Source of the DNA: Thuidium tamariscinum
Lineage: Eukaryota; Streptophyta; Bryopsida; Hypnales; Thuidiaceae
NCBI GenBank assembly: GCA_947034885.2
Contig: OX344751.2
Span: 22,444,001-22,508,000 of the forward strand
DNA: 64,000 bases
Direction of reading: 5' to 3'
The notes below the pieces were generated by a model. It had not been told where the DNA came from and searched no databases. It worked only from the letters and a program-made list of their open reading frames with translations. A program made the position numbers and the translations under genes. This document shows, one piece after another, positions 1 through 11,672 of the stretch; positions within the stretch are counted from its first letter, which is position 1, and each line of letters starts with the position of its first letter.

Positions 1-318
1 AAATTGGGTGCAAGAGTAAAATGCAACCAAATCCATACAAATATGGTTTATAAGGGTCTGCAATGCCAACCCTTCCAAAGGATGTGACCCCCATGACCAA
101 GGTAGTCACCAAAATTGCTTAGATTATTGAATCAAAAGTTGTTTGTTTGTTTGTTTTTCTATACTAAACAATGAAGTCATCCATCTACTACTTTTTGACC
201 TTAGCATCCTTCAAGCATGAATTTACAAAGATCTTCAACTATCCTTTTTATATATTTATGAAGTAAATAATTAATAAATGAATTAGTAATGGAATAATTA
301 TTCAGTCATATCATTTAA
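1..318. other. AT-rich DNA with no gene
   Basis: No coding region or repeat end is recognised here. A short (GTTT)n tract lies near 141-158. The interval ends at the TTAA (315-318) that borders the first TTAA element. Confidence 0.5.
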
Positions 319-1210
319 TCCCTAAAAGATATAGGGTGTTTGGAAAGAAGAAAAATCTAGAATTACCAATTTTTGATGCATTGTCTGAAATAAAAGATAA
401 AAGTTTATTTTTCTTGAATTCAAATGATTCAAAAGTGTATTAAACAAGTAAGTCAATGTAGGACAAAAGTTTATAATAATTCATACATTAAAGTAGACTA
501 TGTGTTTGTTTTGTTTTGCATGTTTTGTTTGTCATAGTGTGATTTTTTGGCATGTGTATCCTTCAGCCGCATTCTTGGTACCATCAAAAGGCTATTGCAA
601 GGAGGGAAGTATGGGGTTTGTTTTCTGGCATTTAGATTTACAATTTGAAAATTAATTTTTTTTACTTATGATCAATTTTAAAGTTTAGAAAATAATTTTT
701 ACTTCTATTTTGAATATGGCAATGACACAATTTATACTGTGGTGTGAAAGTTATTGAATTTTGAATTTCTTATATGTGTTAAATAAATAAATATTTTATA
801 TTTATTTTATTATATTGTGGCAACCACAAAGGGTCCAATAGTAGGGCTTGATGTTTTTTCTTAGAATTGTCCCAATATAGTTTGACTCTTTTTAGGATGA
901 AATTGGAGGCCTAAATTTTATTTGGACAATTTTATGACATATTTTATTAGTTATATACATGCCAAATTTCAAAAATCAATGAGAATTTTAGCAAAAAGTG
1001 TGCTAGTTGCTTAGATTGTTCCAAAAATTTAGGGCAATATTACCATTGATCCAAATACCTTGTTGAAAATTTTAAAAATTATATTTTCATTGAGGGGAGA
1101 TAAGTTGACATCTTCAATCAAAATTTTGTCAATATCCAACCAAAATTGACCCTTATTGAACCTACAAAAATTTTCAATTTTTCATTCAACAAGTAATTGG
1201 TCTTTAGGGG
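319..1210. mobile_element. TTAA-flanked TIR element, copy B0 (892 bp)
   Basis: The left end TCCCTAAAAGAT and the right end GGTCTTTAGGGG are imperfect inverted repeats, each bordered directly by TTAA (315-318 and 1211-1214). The interior is AT-rich with no convincing ORF. The ends match the copies at 1919, 41627, 54988 and 56063. A TTAA target site with CCC-starting ends is typical of piggyBac-like transposons and is also used by some other superfamilies, so the assignment is by target site and end sequence only. Confidence 0.6.
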
Positions 1211-1918
1211 TTAAAATGTAGAACAAGATCATCATTACAATTATAATTAAATACAAGAATCTACCTTTTTTTAGAATTAGAAAGAAATTTGGGGTACAAA
1301 ATACTATGAAAAAAATGAAGTGTTAGTAAAATAAGCAAACAAACGGGATTGTTTCAAAATACTTTTCATGCATTTTGTTGGCTTTTGGATTCTATGGTGA
1401 GCTCTATGAGAGCATTCTAAGAGCATCCTTTATCAAAATGCTCTATATTGATGTTGTTGATTATCTTTCAAGTATATGACAGTCACTTTGGAAAATCCTT
1501 TGACAAGTGGTAGTTTGGGTGACCAAAATGCACCTTCAATAGAAATAACAAAAAATATGTATGACTTTTGGCTAATATGGAATCAAAACTTGAGATTATT
1601 ATCATTGGAAGAACATCAAAAAATATTTTAAATAAATATAAGAATATTCCAATTTGAATTTTGTGTAGCCAATGTAGCCTTTATTAAAAAGTAAGCAAAA
1701 AAAAGATTATAGAGTTGGTAGCAAATCATGCCGAAGAAAAGAAAATTATAAATAACATAGAAAATATAGTGTACTATTTGTACATTTTTCCTTCCTTGGG
1801 CATAATTTGCTGTGGCTTTAATATTTATTTTGTCTTTAAGCTTGCTTATAATATAATTTATATCAATTGTCCAACTTTTAAATTTGTCTATTTTTTAGTC
1901 TATTTCAAGTGTATTTAA
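1211..1918. other. AT-rich DNA between two TTAA elements
   Basis: Only short, compositionally random ORFs occur (for example a 67-codon frame at 1715-1918). I see no domain, splice structure or repeat end. Confidence 0.45.
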
Positions 1919-2923
1919 CTCCTAAAGGACCAAGGCCATTTTTCTGTCAAAAACCTCTCAAAGCTGCCATTTCTATTGCATTCATCCAAGAAAACAAAAA
2001 ATATATTTTCTTAAGAATCTAACCATTGGATCTTGTACTTAACTTGACTCAAATCATGTGGTAAAAATTTCATGAAGTTTGACTATATAGATTGAAAGAT
2101 ATGAGCATTCAAAGTTGGAAATACAAATTTTTTGAATTGTGGTATGCATTTTCAGATGACTTTTTTTTTTGACACAAAAGAAACAAGTTCTATTGTAAGG
2201 GGGAAAAGAGAACAACCACTAGCTACAACATTTTTAGATGAGTTTGACCGCCATTTGTAAAAAATTTTGCACTATAGAACTTGAATTTATAATTTTTTGT
2301 GTTGAAAAAATGAGTTGAGAGTCTATGAAAAAAATTTCACACAAAAAACACTTGATTTTCATTCTTCAAAAAATTGTTATGTAGATGTAGGTCCAAGATT
2401 GAAAAAACAACACTAAATCATTAATAACTCTAAGATGGGATTGAAATACAATAATCCTAGCGGTGAGATTGTTCTAGCAAGTAAACATAACCTTGTTTAA
2501 TAGTTTTTATTGAAAAATTGTAAAAATTCCATTGAGAAATAAATCCTATAAGTTAATTTTTCAAGAAGATGTTTAGATTGCTTGAAAAACAAGATTGTCC
2601 ATAACTTTCTCATTATAAGTCCAAATAGAGTTAATCAAAGTTGTACATGTAGGCAAAAATATATTATTCCAGAAAAAAAATTTGAAAAAATTAAATTTGG
2701 ACTTTTTGCAAGAAGACATTTCTGCCCGCTGAATGAAAATTTGGTCTTTTGTGGTATAACTTTTGCTCCCTATCACCAATTGAAATAAAAATTACATTCC
2801 CGTGAAGCTAATCAGTTTTTCTATCTTGTGAGAAAGTTTCAAAAAGTTTTGCTAAAAATTGAAATCATGGGAACCTGCCCAAAATCCATTTTGTCTCCCA
2901 AGGGGACAATGGTCCTTTAGGGG
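1919..2923. mobile_element. TTAA-flanked TIR element, copy B1 (1005 bp)
   Basis: The left end CTCCTAAAGGACCA and the right end TGGTCCTTTAGGGG are inverted repeats bordered by TTAA at 1915-1918 and 2924-2927. The interior is closely related to the copy at 54988-55916 in the same orientation, including the opening stretch after the TIR and the subterminal phrase around ATAACTTTTGCTCC. Two overlapping 68-codon frames inside lie on opposite strands and look like chance. There is no transposase, so the copy is non-autonomous. Confidence 0.75.
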
Positions 2924-4130
2924 TTAAATTAACATCTAATTATAATATTCTTTGGTTTATTTTCACAATAGTTAAATGTTAGGAATGCTTTTATAGGACT
3001 ATTTTGCAAGGTACATTGGACATGCTCTAAGGTAAGACAATTTGTTGTGGTCAAAGGACTCATGATAGACACCTATGCCCCTATGATGGTTTTTTCAAGC
3101 TACAATCAATGTCTTATTTAACACTAATAGAGTAATTAGTGACTTCATTAAGAACACCCAATTTTTTTAGTGTAAATTTTAAGAAGTGACTTTTTAAGGT
3201 CTTTTACATTAAAAAATATTGTAAGTGATTTAGAAGAGTAGGGTGAGGATTATGGATATAGTTGTATGTTGATTTTGGGATAGTATAGAGACTCTTTTGG
3301 ATTGAACACTTCAAAAATTCATAGTAAATTCGTACTTTACCAAGAAAATAATAATTTCAATTGTTTACAGAGTTTCTCACACTTCTCTTTATGTGAAAAA
3401 AAATTTGAGAATTTTCAACAATGGCATGAGGGCAAACTCCAAATTCTAACAATAATGTGTTGTTTTACATTAATGCATTTACTCATTGTATCACATATCA
3501 ACCACTTGCACAAACTTCTTACAATTGATTATGGAATCTTAAATAACAACCTCTTCGTATATGCCAATTCCTTACAGATTGGGGGTCCTCTCTCTTGAGC
3601 ACGCACATGGAAGAAATTTGACAAATTTCAAATGTTGACTCGTTTTCTTCTCTCTATTCAATTTATTCTTGACTCTATAGTTCCTACTTGGTAAAAATCT
3701 CATATTGACTTAGCTTAGCTTGTATGTTTTGTAGTTTCACAAGATGATAAAGTGAAAACACCTAAAAGCAAAATCATTTGTTCTCCAAAACCTAAAAATG
3801 GCCTTGGATGAATACTTCTAAAACTCAAAACAACTACAACTTTCTAGAGGCAACCAATGAGAGGTAAGGAGTTTTTTTGAAGCTAACAATGAAAGTTGAT
3901 ACATTTTGTTCTTCAAGAATGTTCATTTAAGGTGAGTCCACTACTAAGGTAACTCTATGTATGACAGGCAAAATTGTACTCAAGGTGTACATTCCAAAAT
4001 CTGAAATGTGCGTTACTAAAATATTTTTGCCTACGATAGACTAGTTGACATTTTGTTTGTCATAGTTGGAGTAACCTTAAATATAGGCTATCTTAAGTTC
4101 TCAACTTTGGGATTTGGGGTAACATGTGAG
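2924..4130. other. AT-rich intergenic DNA, nothing recognised
   Basis: No gene or element end is identified. The longest frame (3302-3598, 98 codons) is low-complexity and shows no domain. Confidence 0.4.
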
Positions 4131-5416
4131 TAGGTTAAGGGAAAATAAAATTGCAGCACCAATTGGATTGCAAACAAATAACATTAACCTCTGAGATCGT
4201 GGGAGCCCCCAAATCGTTGTTTCTGGGTGTTTCTCCGCAAGATGTTGGAAATGCCAACCACGGCATGCTGTGGCCATGAAGGTGACAGGAGTGTCGCTTG
4301 CAGGAGTATCGAAATCTCATTTCACCCAGGCGGGCCCCCTCTCTCCCCTCCCGTTTTCCTGTGTCGAAGCTCCTTCGCAGCAGATGCTGCCGAACCCTCG
4401 AGGTTACTGCTCCCCCTTGTTGCTATCACTGCAGTCCTCGAGTGTTTGGGGAGTTGCCTGCACTGTACATGTACTGTAACTTACTGTAACTGAGTTGGTA
4501 AGTAGGTCTGCATCCCTCCAGTACAGTAGGCCGTGGATTGCAGACATCCGGGGCCCTGCAGGAGTGATTCAATCAAATCAGAGTCTACTAGTAGGGGAGG
4601 TTCAAATCTCGGATTGCAAATATAACCTTGGCGTAGCCTTTTCCGTCTGAAAAGGCTACGCGGCTTTTGCTTGATTGCCTCGGCTGAGTCAGATTGCGCT
4701 TTTGGCTTCGCCTCAGTCCTGACCAGTGGCCACGCCTAAAAGTCTCCGTTTGGCCTCTTTGGATGAACTCTTGAGTCTTGAGAGCCAGCCAGCTCCCTTC
4801 TCACCCACCGCCTCGTTGCCAGCACTCCATCATTCCCCGGCCTGGGCTTGGCCCCGCTCTCCTGCCTTTGCCCGTCTCTCTGCGCTCCGGACTATTGTGC
4901 TCCACAGAAACAAACTACTTTCCCCTCTCCAAAGGCGGACTGACAGAAATATCCACCTCAACGCCCACGCTTCCTCTTCGCGCTTGCCCACTTTGGGAAT
5001 CACCGGACTTGATCGAGTTCTGCTTCAGAACTTGTAAAGGTGCAGGCGAGCAGTGGACTTTGGAGCAGTGCTGGGGAATGGTACATGGTGTGGGTCTCGT
5101 GTTGGTGTTACAGTGAGATTAGTCTTGGGGTGGGTGCTAGTGTGGGTTGCGTATTGAATTGGACTGTGAATGAACGAGGTTGTGGGGCTGGATCCACGCA
5201 GAAGGGGGTGTAATTTTGTACTGAGTCTGTGAGGAGCTTTTGTCGGAGGGGTGCAGAACCGTTTTGACGCACCTGCAGGTTTGCTTTTGTTGTCGTGGGA
5301 TTGGGTTTGCTTATCGAGCGAATGGAATTAATCTCCGTGGTGGCGAACTGGAGAGCCCGCTAGGTTGCCAGTAGGTCGTCGGGAATCGGTCGCTTCGGGA
5401 GGGAACCCCTTCTCTG
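4131..5416 (+). promoter_or_regulatory. 5' flank and probable 5' UTR of the F-box/kelch gene
   Basis: GC content rises from about 4200 onward compared with the AT-rich DNA before it, as expected for a promoter and leader. Several overlapping frames in 4227-5116 are short and mutually incompatible, and none resembles a known protein. No clear TATA box is visible, so the transcription start is not placed. Confidence 0.4.
5322..5363 (+). promoter_or_regulatory. Possible upstream ORF in the F-box gene leader
   Basis: An ATG at 5322 opens a 13-codon frame ending in TAG at 5361-5363, 53 bp before the main ATG. If the transcript starts upstream of it, this could dampen translation of the F-box protein. 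The mRNA start is unknown, so this is tentative. Confidence 0.3.
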
Positions 5417-6613
5417 ATGGAGACGACTGCCAAGCGTGTTCGGGTTTCAATAGGTGCTTGCGAAATGGCTGGTGAGGAGGTGACGGATTGCTCTTCGAGC
5501 GCGGATTCCGCCGGGCAGATTATTGAGGGTCTCCCCGAGCACCTGGCGGTGGAATGCCTGGCGCGCGTGCCGTTGTCCAGCATGCGCGGGGTGAGCCGGG
5601 GGTGGCAAAGTTTGATCTACGACCCCCACTTCCAGAGTTTGCGCGCACTCCACGGCGCCTCGCAGCTGGACTGGGTGTACACATTGGTGCAGAGCGCGGA
5701 CAATACGTTTAAGTGGCGAGCTTTCGATCCGTTTGCTGCGCGGTGGCACGACTTGCCGCACCCGCCGCACCCCATGAAGTTTCAGCTCTCCAATCCCGAC
5801 TGCATTGGCGTCTCTTACTCCGTGCAGTGCGCCAGCTCCGCCACCAAGCTCGTGATGGTGTCCGCGTTGAAGGCGCGGAAAGACGGTCACCCCCGGATGA
5901 CTCTGGAGCCCGCACTCGACCACCCTTACATCTTCGACACGAGGACATGCGCGTGGACGCAAGGCCCCCCGTTTAGCGTCCCTCGCAAGTGGTGTGTGTG
6001 CGGCGTCTCTGGAGAGAGCCTCTACGTCGCGAGCGGCTCAGGAAAAGATTGGGACCGGGAGTTGTCCAAGTCCGTGGAGGCTTACAACTTGGTAGATAAC
6101 AAGTGGGAGAATCGCAGAAGCTTGTCGTCGTCCAAGTTCAGCGGGGAACCGATGAGCGCCGTGACGAGCGACGGGAAGCTTTACTTCGTGAGCGGCCGCG
6201 GCGTGTTCTCCAAAGACGGCGTGGTTTATGACGTCGCAACTGACCTTTGGTCTGAGATGGCGCCTGGGTTGAAGAAAGGTTGGACAGGCCCTGCGGTGGC
6301 TGTCGATGGGAAATTTTACTTGCTGGAAACGCCTGCGGGGAAGCTGAAAGTGTACAGTCCCAAGGAAGATGAGTGGAAAACCATCATGGTGGATGCTAAG
6401 CTGCAGAGTTTGGAGTACTTTGTGGCCATGAAGGGCAAGATTGTGGCCATTGAAGCGACCCTGAAAAATGGTGACGCCAATGCTGGAGGCAAGTTTTTGA
6501 GAGTCATTGATGTAGCTCCGGAGGTTCCTCGGATCTTCGACATCCCTGTTGAGGAAGGACGAGTGGTTTCCGTGCAAGCTCTGGCGATGATGCATCACCT
6601 GCCAAAGCAATAA
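5417..6613 (+). CDS. F-box/kelch-repeat protein, SKIP25/KUF1-like
   Basis: Intronless 398-residue protein. An N-terminal F-box spans about residues 36-75 (LPEHLAVECLARVPL followed by VSRGW), the surface that binds the SKP1 adaptor of SCF ubiquitin ligases. It is followed by kelch-type repeats: around 187-235 (RKWCVCGVSGESLYVASG then VEAYNLVDNKW), 240-280 (DGKLYFVSGRGVF then YDVATDLW) and 285-320 (VAVDGKFYLLE then VYSPKEDEW). These should form a beta-propeller that recruits the substrate. Length and order match plant SKIP25 and KUF1 proteins, known from angiosperms as SCF substrate receptors, with KUF1 linked to karrikin/KAI2 signalling. The start is the first ATG of the frame; an alternative in-frame Met is residue 17. 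The coding GC is far above the flanks. F-box plus kelch is certain; the SKIP25/KUF1 subgroup is a recognition call, and the substrate is unknown. Confidence 0.88.
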   Translation: METTAKRVRVSIGACEMAGEEVTDCSSSADSAGQIIEGLPEHLAVECLARVPLSSMRGVSRGWQSLIYDPHFQSLRALHGASQLDWVYTLVQSADNTFKWRAFDPFAARWHDLPHPPHPMKFQLSNPDCIGVSYSVQCASSATKLVMVSALKARKDGHPRMTLEPALDHPYIFDTRTCAWTQGPPFSVPRKWCVCGVSGESLYVASGSGKDWDRELSKSVEAYNLVDNKWENRRSLSSSKFSGEPMSAVTSDGKLYFVSGRGVFSKDGVVYDVATDLWSEMAPGLKKGWTGPAVAVDGKFYLLETPAGKLKVYSPKEDEWKTIMVDAKLQSLEYFVAMKGKIVAIEATLKNGDANAGGKFLRVIDVAPEVPRIFDIPVEEGRVVSVQALAMMHHLPKQ

Positions 6614-7286
6614 TACTTGGAGAATGTGGCATGGCTTCCACAAATTATTTTACGCATTTCAGCATGCTTGAAAAGACATCCAATGTCGGACTCGAGGAGA
6701 GTCGAGGTCCTTTCAGCTTCAGCTAGAGTGCTCCAGTTTTGCGTTCATCAAATTTTGTGGAGGAGCGGCTCCATAACCTGGGTCAAGCACGCATGCGGCA
6801 GGTAGCTGCTTGTGGCGATGAAACCCAGAAAGTCAACGTTATAATGCGCATCGCTTCGGTCGCATTCTGAAGCTCACGTTGGAATGGATGGTCTTTGAAT
6901 AGCAGTCGGCACAGTGTAGACATGAAGAGTACCTCCATTGTTTTCAGAGCAATCTGTACATTGCCCATTGTAAAGTTGCGGCCCTCGTGGTCTCTCTTAA
7001 CACTTTTTAATTTTATATTTTCTCCACACAATTATCAACTCTTTTTATCGCTGATTTTATGCTGATTTCAGTGTGCTTGATGTTCTGCTCTCTGCGAGAG
7101 TGATGTTTACATATGTTTTGCAACAGCATGTTGTAGTTGTTTCATGTCTTCTTCATGTCTAAATTCTCATACATCGGAGTTCTGTGAGGTTGTTGCAGGT
7201 GTCAATAAATCTGTGGTCAAGGTCATGGCTCGAAGTTGTAGGCACGTAGGTGAGGTTGCCCTGTCCAATGCGGATCTGGGTGGATT
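6614..7286. other. 3' flank of the F-box gene
   Basis: Moderate GC immediately after the stop fits a 3' UTR, fading into AT-rich DNA from about 7000. No polyadenylation signal can be assigned with confidence. Confidence 0.4.
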
Positions 7287-7496
7287 GGCCCCCTCGCTCG
7301 GCCTTACCATGTTTTACCAGAGGTGCAATCAAAACAAAAAGCCCCCTAGTTTGGGCCGTGATCACCCCTACTTTCCTCACCCCCTAGCTAATTTGCGGTT
7401 TCTGATCGCAAATATGAATTCAAAATTTGCAAAAAAAAATTAGTGTGAAAAATAAAAAATTACAGTGTTTTACCCAAGTGGCCGAGCGAGGGGGTC
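7287..7496. mobile_element. 210-bp MITE with GGCC-rich terminal inverted repeats
   Basis: The ends GGCCCCCTCGCTCGGCC (7287-7303) and its near-perfect complement (7480-7496) bracket an AT-rich centre. I could not find a clear TSD. The size and structure suggest a MITE or a transcribed hairpin of unassigned superfamily. Confidence 0.55.
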
Positions 7497-9265
7497 AGTT
7501 CTCCCTGCCCCCAATGCGTTAGCAATGTTGCGATTGTGTTGCTGTCTTTCGTTGTTTCTGTCAATAATGTGTCCTATTCTTAGAAGCCGTGCACGCACAA
7601 CAAACTCGAAGACGTAGTTTTCGGGTCACCTGATATAAGAATCTTAGATTTTTTTGCTATTTCTGAGTGATTCTGAGATATTCCAATGTACAGTACAGTG
7701 CGTATACTCATGTGTTAAACTGTACATCCGTTCTTGTGAAATATGTGACCAGAATCTCATTCTATGTGCATTTGCAGGACTCTCAAGTCTCGGAATTCCG
7801 CAACAGGTGTTGTCAGAGCGTCTCTCCGAAAGGTTATGTGGAGATGTGATTTTAAAATTCTTCATCGGCCACTAAAGAGAATGAACCTTTAAAAGGATCA
7901 AGTGTCAAGTGTCTGTTCAACACACTGTTGAAAACTTGAGGTCATAAGAAGTCAATTTTTAATGGATGCACTTAAAATTTTGACACAAGATGGGAATGTT
8001 CACTCCCTTCATGGGTAAGGTAGGGGGTTGTAATTGCAACTGTGTCTCTAAAAGCAATCTGGTAGATTTTTCCTCTAACATGTACCAAAAGTGTACATTT
8101 CAGGAGGGGGTCGCTTTAAGAAACCACTATGTTTTCAACTTCAAAAATTCATAACTAATTCCATGAAGGTCCAAAAAATATGAAACGACTTGGGTTAGAT
8201 GCCAATTCCATTTTTTTTACCACAAAAATTTACTAAAAATTGTTTTAAGGAGTTTAGCTTCCCCCAAATGCAAATCAGCTGGTAAAGGATTGCTTTTGCA
8301 ACCCCCTACTTTATTGGGAAAAAAAATTCTTGATTGGATGTGAGAATCAAAAGTCATGCTATTTAAAAAATTTGGGTACTTTTGGGTAAGTTAGGCATCA
8401 TTGGGGCAATTTTTTTGGTTAAACCTTGCATTGACTTTTTGGAATTTGTCATGGTCATAATTAATAAAATATGATATAAAATTGTAAATTTAAAAAAATT
8501 TAAATTAAGTTTCCTAACCCCATTCTAAGAAGGATAAAACTTTGTTAGCTATGTTTGGGCTCTTTCAAAAAAAACATTTTCTTCTACCTTCAAGTCCCTA
8601 TTATCTTTGTGAAGTTGAATTTTGCTAAAATATTGTATATGTATAAATGTAGATGGATGGATAGTCAGTGTGTAGAGAAGAAAATGGCTTGTTATTTGAT
8701 TTTAGTGGAAAAGAGGTCATTCAAATGGATCTCATCTTCTCAATTAGTTCTAAAACCATCATCTTGCAAATATTAGTAATACCTATATAAGAACACAAAA
8801 GTGACCAATAATATCACATCTTTTTCTTGATTGAAACCATTGAATTGTCCACCAACACTATCTATTGAAAGGATGGTAGGCAACTCCTAGTTTGTTTGTT
8901 TTTAAAAAAATGCTCCCGTCCAATGCCATCAATTTCTCAAAAAAATTGAAATACAAATACAACTATAAATGTATTAGATGTGGATATGAATATGAATATG
9001 GATATGATTCAAAATACATATAGGTATATTGATATATATGATACAAATACAAATATAATATAAATTATACATATGTGGACTGAGTTGTGCCATATTGTTT
9101 GTAGTAAGTTAGCTTTGTAAAATTATAAGTAGGGGGAGGAAGGAAGGGGGGGGGGGGGGGATAATAATTTTAAAAAATAAAAATAATTCAAAACTCAGAC
9201 TTGTGCCTTACTATGCCTATACACTTAAAAGATACATCATCGACATTGACTCTCAATGAGATGAA
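7497..9265. other. AT-rich intergenic DNA with a dispersed-repeat fragment and a G15 run
   Basis: No gene is seen. Part of 8100-8300 matches the dispersed repeat also found near 51130, 62560 and 63490 (shared phrase ATATGAAACnACTTGGGTTA). A run of 15 G lies at 9146-9160, and a degenerate GATATGAATATG-type repeat lies near 8980-9065. Confidence 0.45.
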
Positions 9266-10011
9266 GGGTGATTGCAAGAAACATTTGTCCTTTTTTTTGT
9301 CCCCTTAACCTTCAACAAGTAGTTTTTTGTTCATAACTTTTGCATATTTTGTCCTATGGGCTTGAAATTTAGAATAAAGGTGCATACAAAAGTTTTAGAT
9401 GTTGAGTAATTTTTTCAATTTTTTCAAAATTATTTTATTATTTTTAACTTGCCCTCGATTGGGTGTCTACTTTGGCCATTTGGGGGGATTTTAGTCCTAG
9501 TTTTGACTCAAAATCCGAATTTGAAGCCACAAATTGGACAATTGGAGGCTTAGCATCATTATGTGGATTGATGATGAATTTTTATGAAAATAGAAACATG
9601 TTTATTGTGCACATGAGGTCAAAGTGACCTTCCTTTGTGAAAAGGCTATAAAGAGGGAAAAATTTTCTTAGAAGAATTTTTTATTGCAATGTGAGCACAA
9701 TCTTGTTTAGAAAAATGTGTTTCCTTAAAATGATTTTTTGAATTTTTACTGAATTACTAAAAATGAAAAGTTCCACAATCCCCTTTTTGCTATTTTTTGC
9801 TACCAGTGGCCTCAGTAGTACTTTGTAGTAGTCTATAGGACTATATAGTACTAATTGACAGTCTAGATCCACAAGCGCCTGAAATCAATGGTTAAGATTT
9901 ACAAATATAGTGTTAATGTGCTATACTACCAGTATCGTGCTGTATTACTAGTCCTATGGTTGGAAATTGGATTTTTGAGCCCAAAACATGAAGTGTTTCT
10001 TGCAATCACCC
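9266..10011. mobile_element. Family A TIR element, copy A1 (746 bp)
   Basis: It begins GGGTGATTGCAAGAAACA and ends with the inverted sequence GTTTCTTGCAATCACCC. The flanks are a perfect 4-bp TSD, TGAA (9262-9265 and 10012-10015). The first part of the interior matches A2 and A6 (GTCCCCTTGACC-type start), but the middle has diverged and carries GTAGTAC/GTATAG-rich sequence. No transposase ORF is present. Confidence 0.8.
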
Positions 10012-10171
10012 TGAAGTTTTATTTTTTGGTGATTTGGTGCAAAATTGCACCAAAATTTTTGGCCTAGCACCAAGCCTATAGGAAAAAAATAGTAAAATTT
10101 TGGATGAAATTGCCAATAAACTTCAATTCTTTTTAACATACTAGATGAAATCGCCAAATAATGGATGAAAA

Positions 10172-10180
<9 letters not shown>

Positions 10181-10230
<50 letters not shown>
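10181..10230. repeat. (AT)25 microsatellite
   Basis: Uninterrupted AT dinucleotides directly abut the left end of the family A copy at 10231. Confidence 0.95.
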
Positions 10231-10232
<2 letters not shown>

Positions 10233-10958
10233 GTGATTGCAAGAAACACTTGACCTTTTTATTGTCCCCTTGACCTTTAGTAGGTAGTTTTTTGCTCATA
10301 ACTTTTGCATCTTTTATTCATTTGAATTGAAACTTGAAATGAAGGTGCCTACAAAAGTTTTACATTTTGTGTAACTTTTTCAATTTTTTCAAAATTAGTT
10401 TACTATTTTAAAATTGCCCCCAATTGGGTGTCTACTTTGGCTATTTTGGGGGGGTTTTAGTCCTATTTTTGACCCAGAAATGCAAATTTTGAGCTGAAAA
10501 TTGGCATGCAAGGACCTCACCTAAAGTTACACAAGACCACGAAGAGATTTTTTGAAAATACTATACTGTTCAACCTCCACAGGTCGTCAAAGTGGCTGAC
10601 TTTGCGCAAGTGTAGAGAATAGAATTAATTTTTTTCATAGATGAAATTTGTTGGCAAAGAAAGAACTTTACTTGGAAAAAAATTGATTTTTCAATTTCGT
10701 TTTTGAATTTTTTTACTATTTTTACCAAATTAGTGAAAAAAGAGCTATTTTCATTGTATTTTCCATTGTCTATAACATTTAGAGAAAAAAATTCTTAGAT
10801 CTGAATTTCAAGAGACATAATATTCTCATTGCTCTTCAAATTATTCATATTTTTTTCAATTCAAAAAAAATTTATTCCAAAGGGTCATAGGATTCACAGG
10901 ACTCACTGATTTTGAGCCATTTTGAGCCAAAATCGGTAAGTGTTTCTTGCAATGACCC
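10231..10958. mobile_element. Family A TIR element, copy A2 (728 bp)
   Basis: It starts GGGTGATTGCAAGAAACAC and ends GTGTTTCTTGCAATGACCC. It is flanked by ATAT on both sides, although the left flank is an AT microsatellite, so that TSD carries little weight. The whole element aligns with A6 (26686-27413) at high identity and in the same orientation. No coding potential is seen. Confidence 0.8.
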
Positions 10959-10970
10959 ATATACACATAG

Positions 10971-10978
<8 letters not shown>

Positions 10979-11001
<23 letters not shown>
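10979..11001. repeat. (AT)n microsatellite
   Basis: A short AT dinucleotide run in the gap between family A copy A2 and the pogo-like derivative at 11120. Confidence 0.9.
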
Positions 11002-11119
11002 ATGTACTAATATGATATTTTCTATCCAATATATGGATGAATGTTGAGATTTGGAGCTCCACAATAAAATGAAATATGGCCACTTTGGCACTTTGTAAGA
11101 AATGAAAAAAAAAAAACTA

Positions 11120-11641
11120 CACTAAAATTGCTAAATAATGTTGGCAACACTAATTAGCTAAGCTAATACTAATTGTGATTTGCAAGGTTAGTGTTAGATC
11201 ATTATTAATTCAATCTAACGCTACTTCAGTTGTACAGTAAAACTTTTTTGCTGACACTTGGTTTGACTTTTGGAGAATGGTGCTCCTTTTGCCCAATTGG
11301 CTTTGGCAATGAGTGATGTGGCCTGTAAAATTTTCATGGGATTGGTGCCACCAAAGGCAGGTAGAACGTTGTAAAAAATGCGAGAATGATTTGAAAAAAA
11401 TGTTAGAATGACTATAAAAATGATGGAATGATAGTAAAAAAATGTTTCAATGGCTAGGAAAAAAGCTGTGACCAAAAAAACAACCTAATCTTTTAGAGGA
11501 AATAGAAGAGAAAAAGATATAATCCAATGGTATCATTCAATGTTAAATCTCATACCTCAAAAAAAAGATATAAGCATTGGAAGTTCGAATTGAAGTGGAG
11601 GGAACTGGGAGAGTTTGAAATCAAGGCAAGAAATAGTGGAG

Positions 11642-11672
<31 letters not shown>

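Noticed and set aside
4590-4615. GGTTCAAATCTC resembling a tRNA T-arm
   Set aside because: No matching acceptor or D-arm at the correct spacing.
5447-6643. Long antisense and overlapping ORFs (171, 201 codons) across the F-box gene
   Set aside because: They are shadows of a high-GC coding exon on the opposite strand; the sense frame has clear F-box and kelch motifs.
10181-10230. AT run as a replication origin or regulatory element
   Set aside because: A simple microsatellite; nothing else supports a role.
9266-10958. Family A copies A1 and A2 as the two LTRs of a retrotransposon
   Set aside because: Each copy has inverted, not TG...CA, ends and its own 4-bp TSD, and many copies are single or nested.
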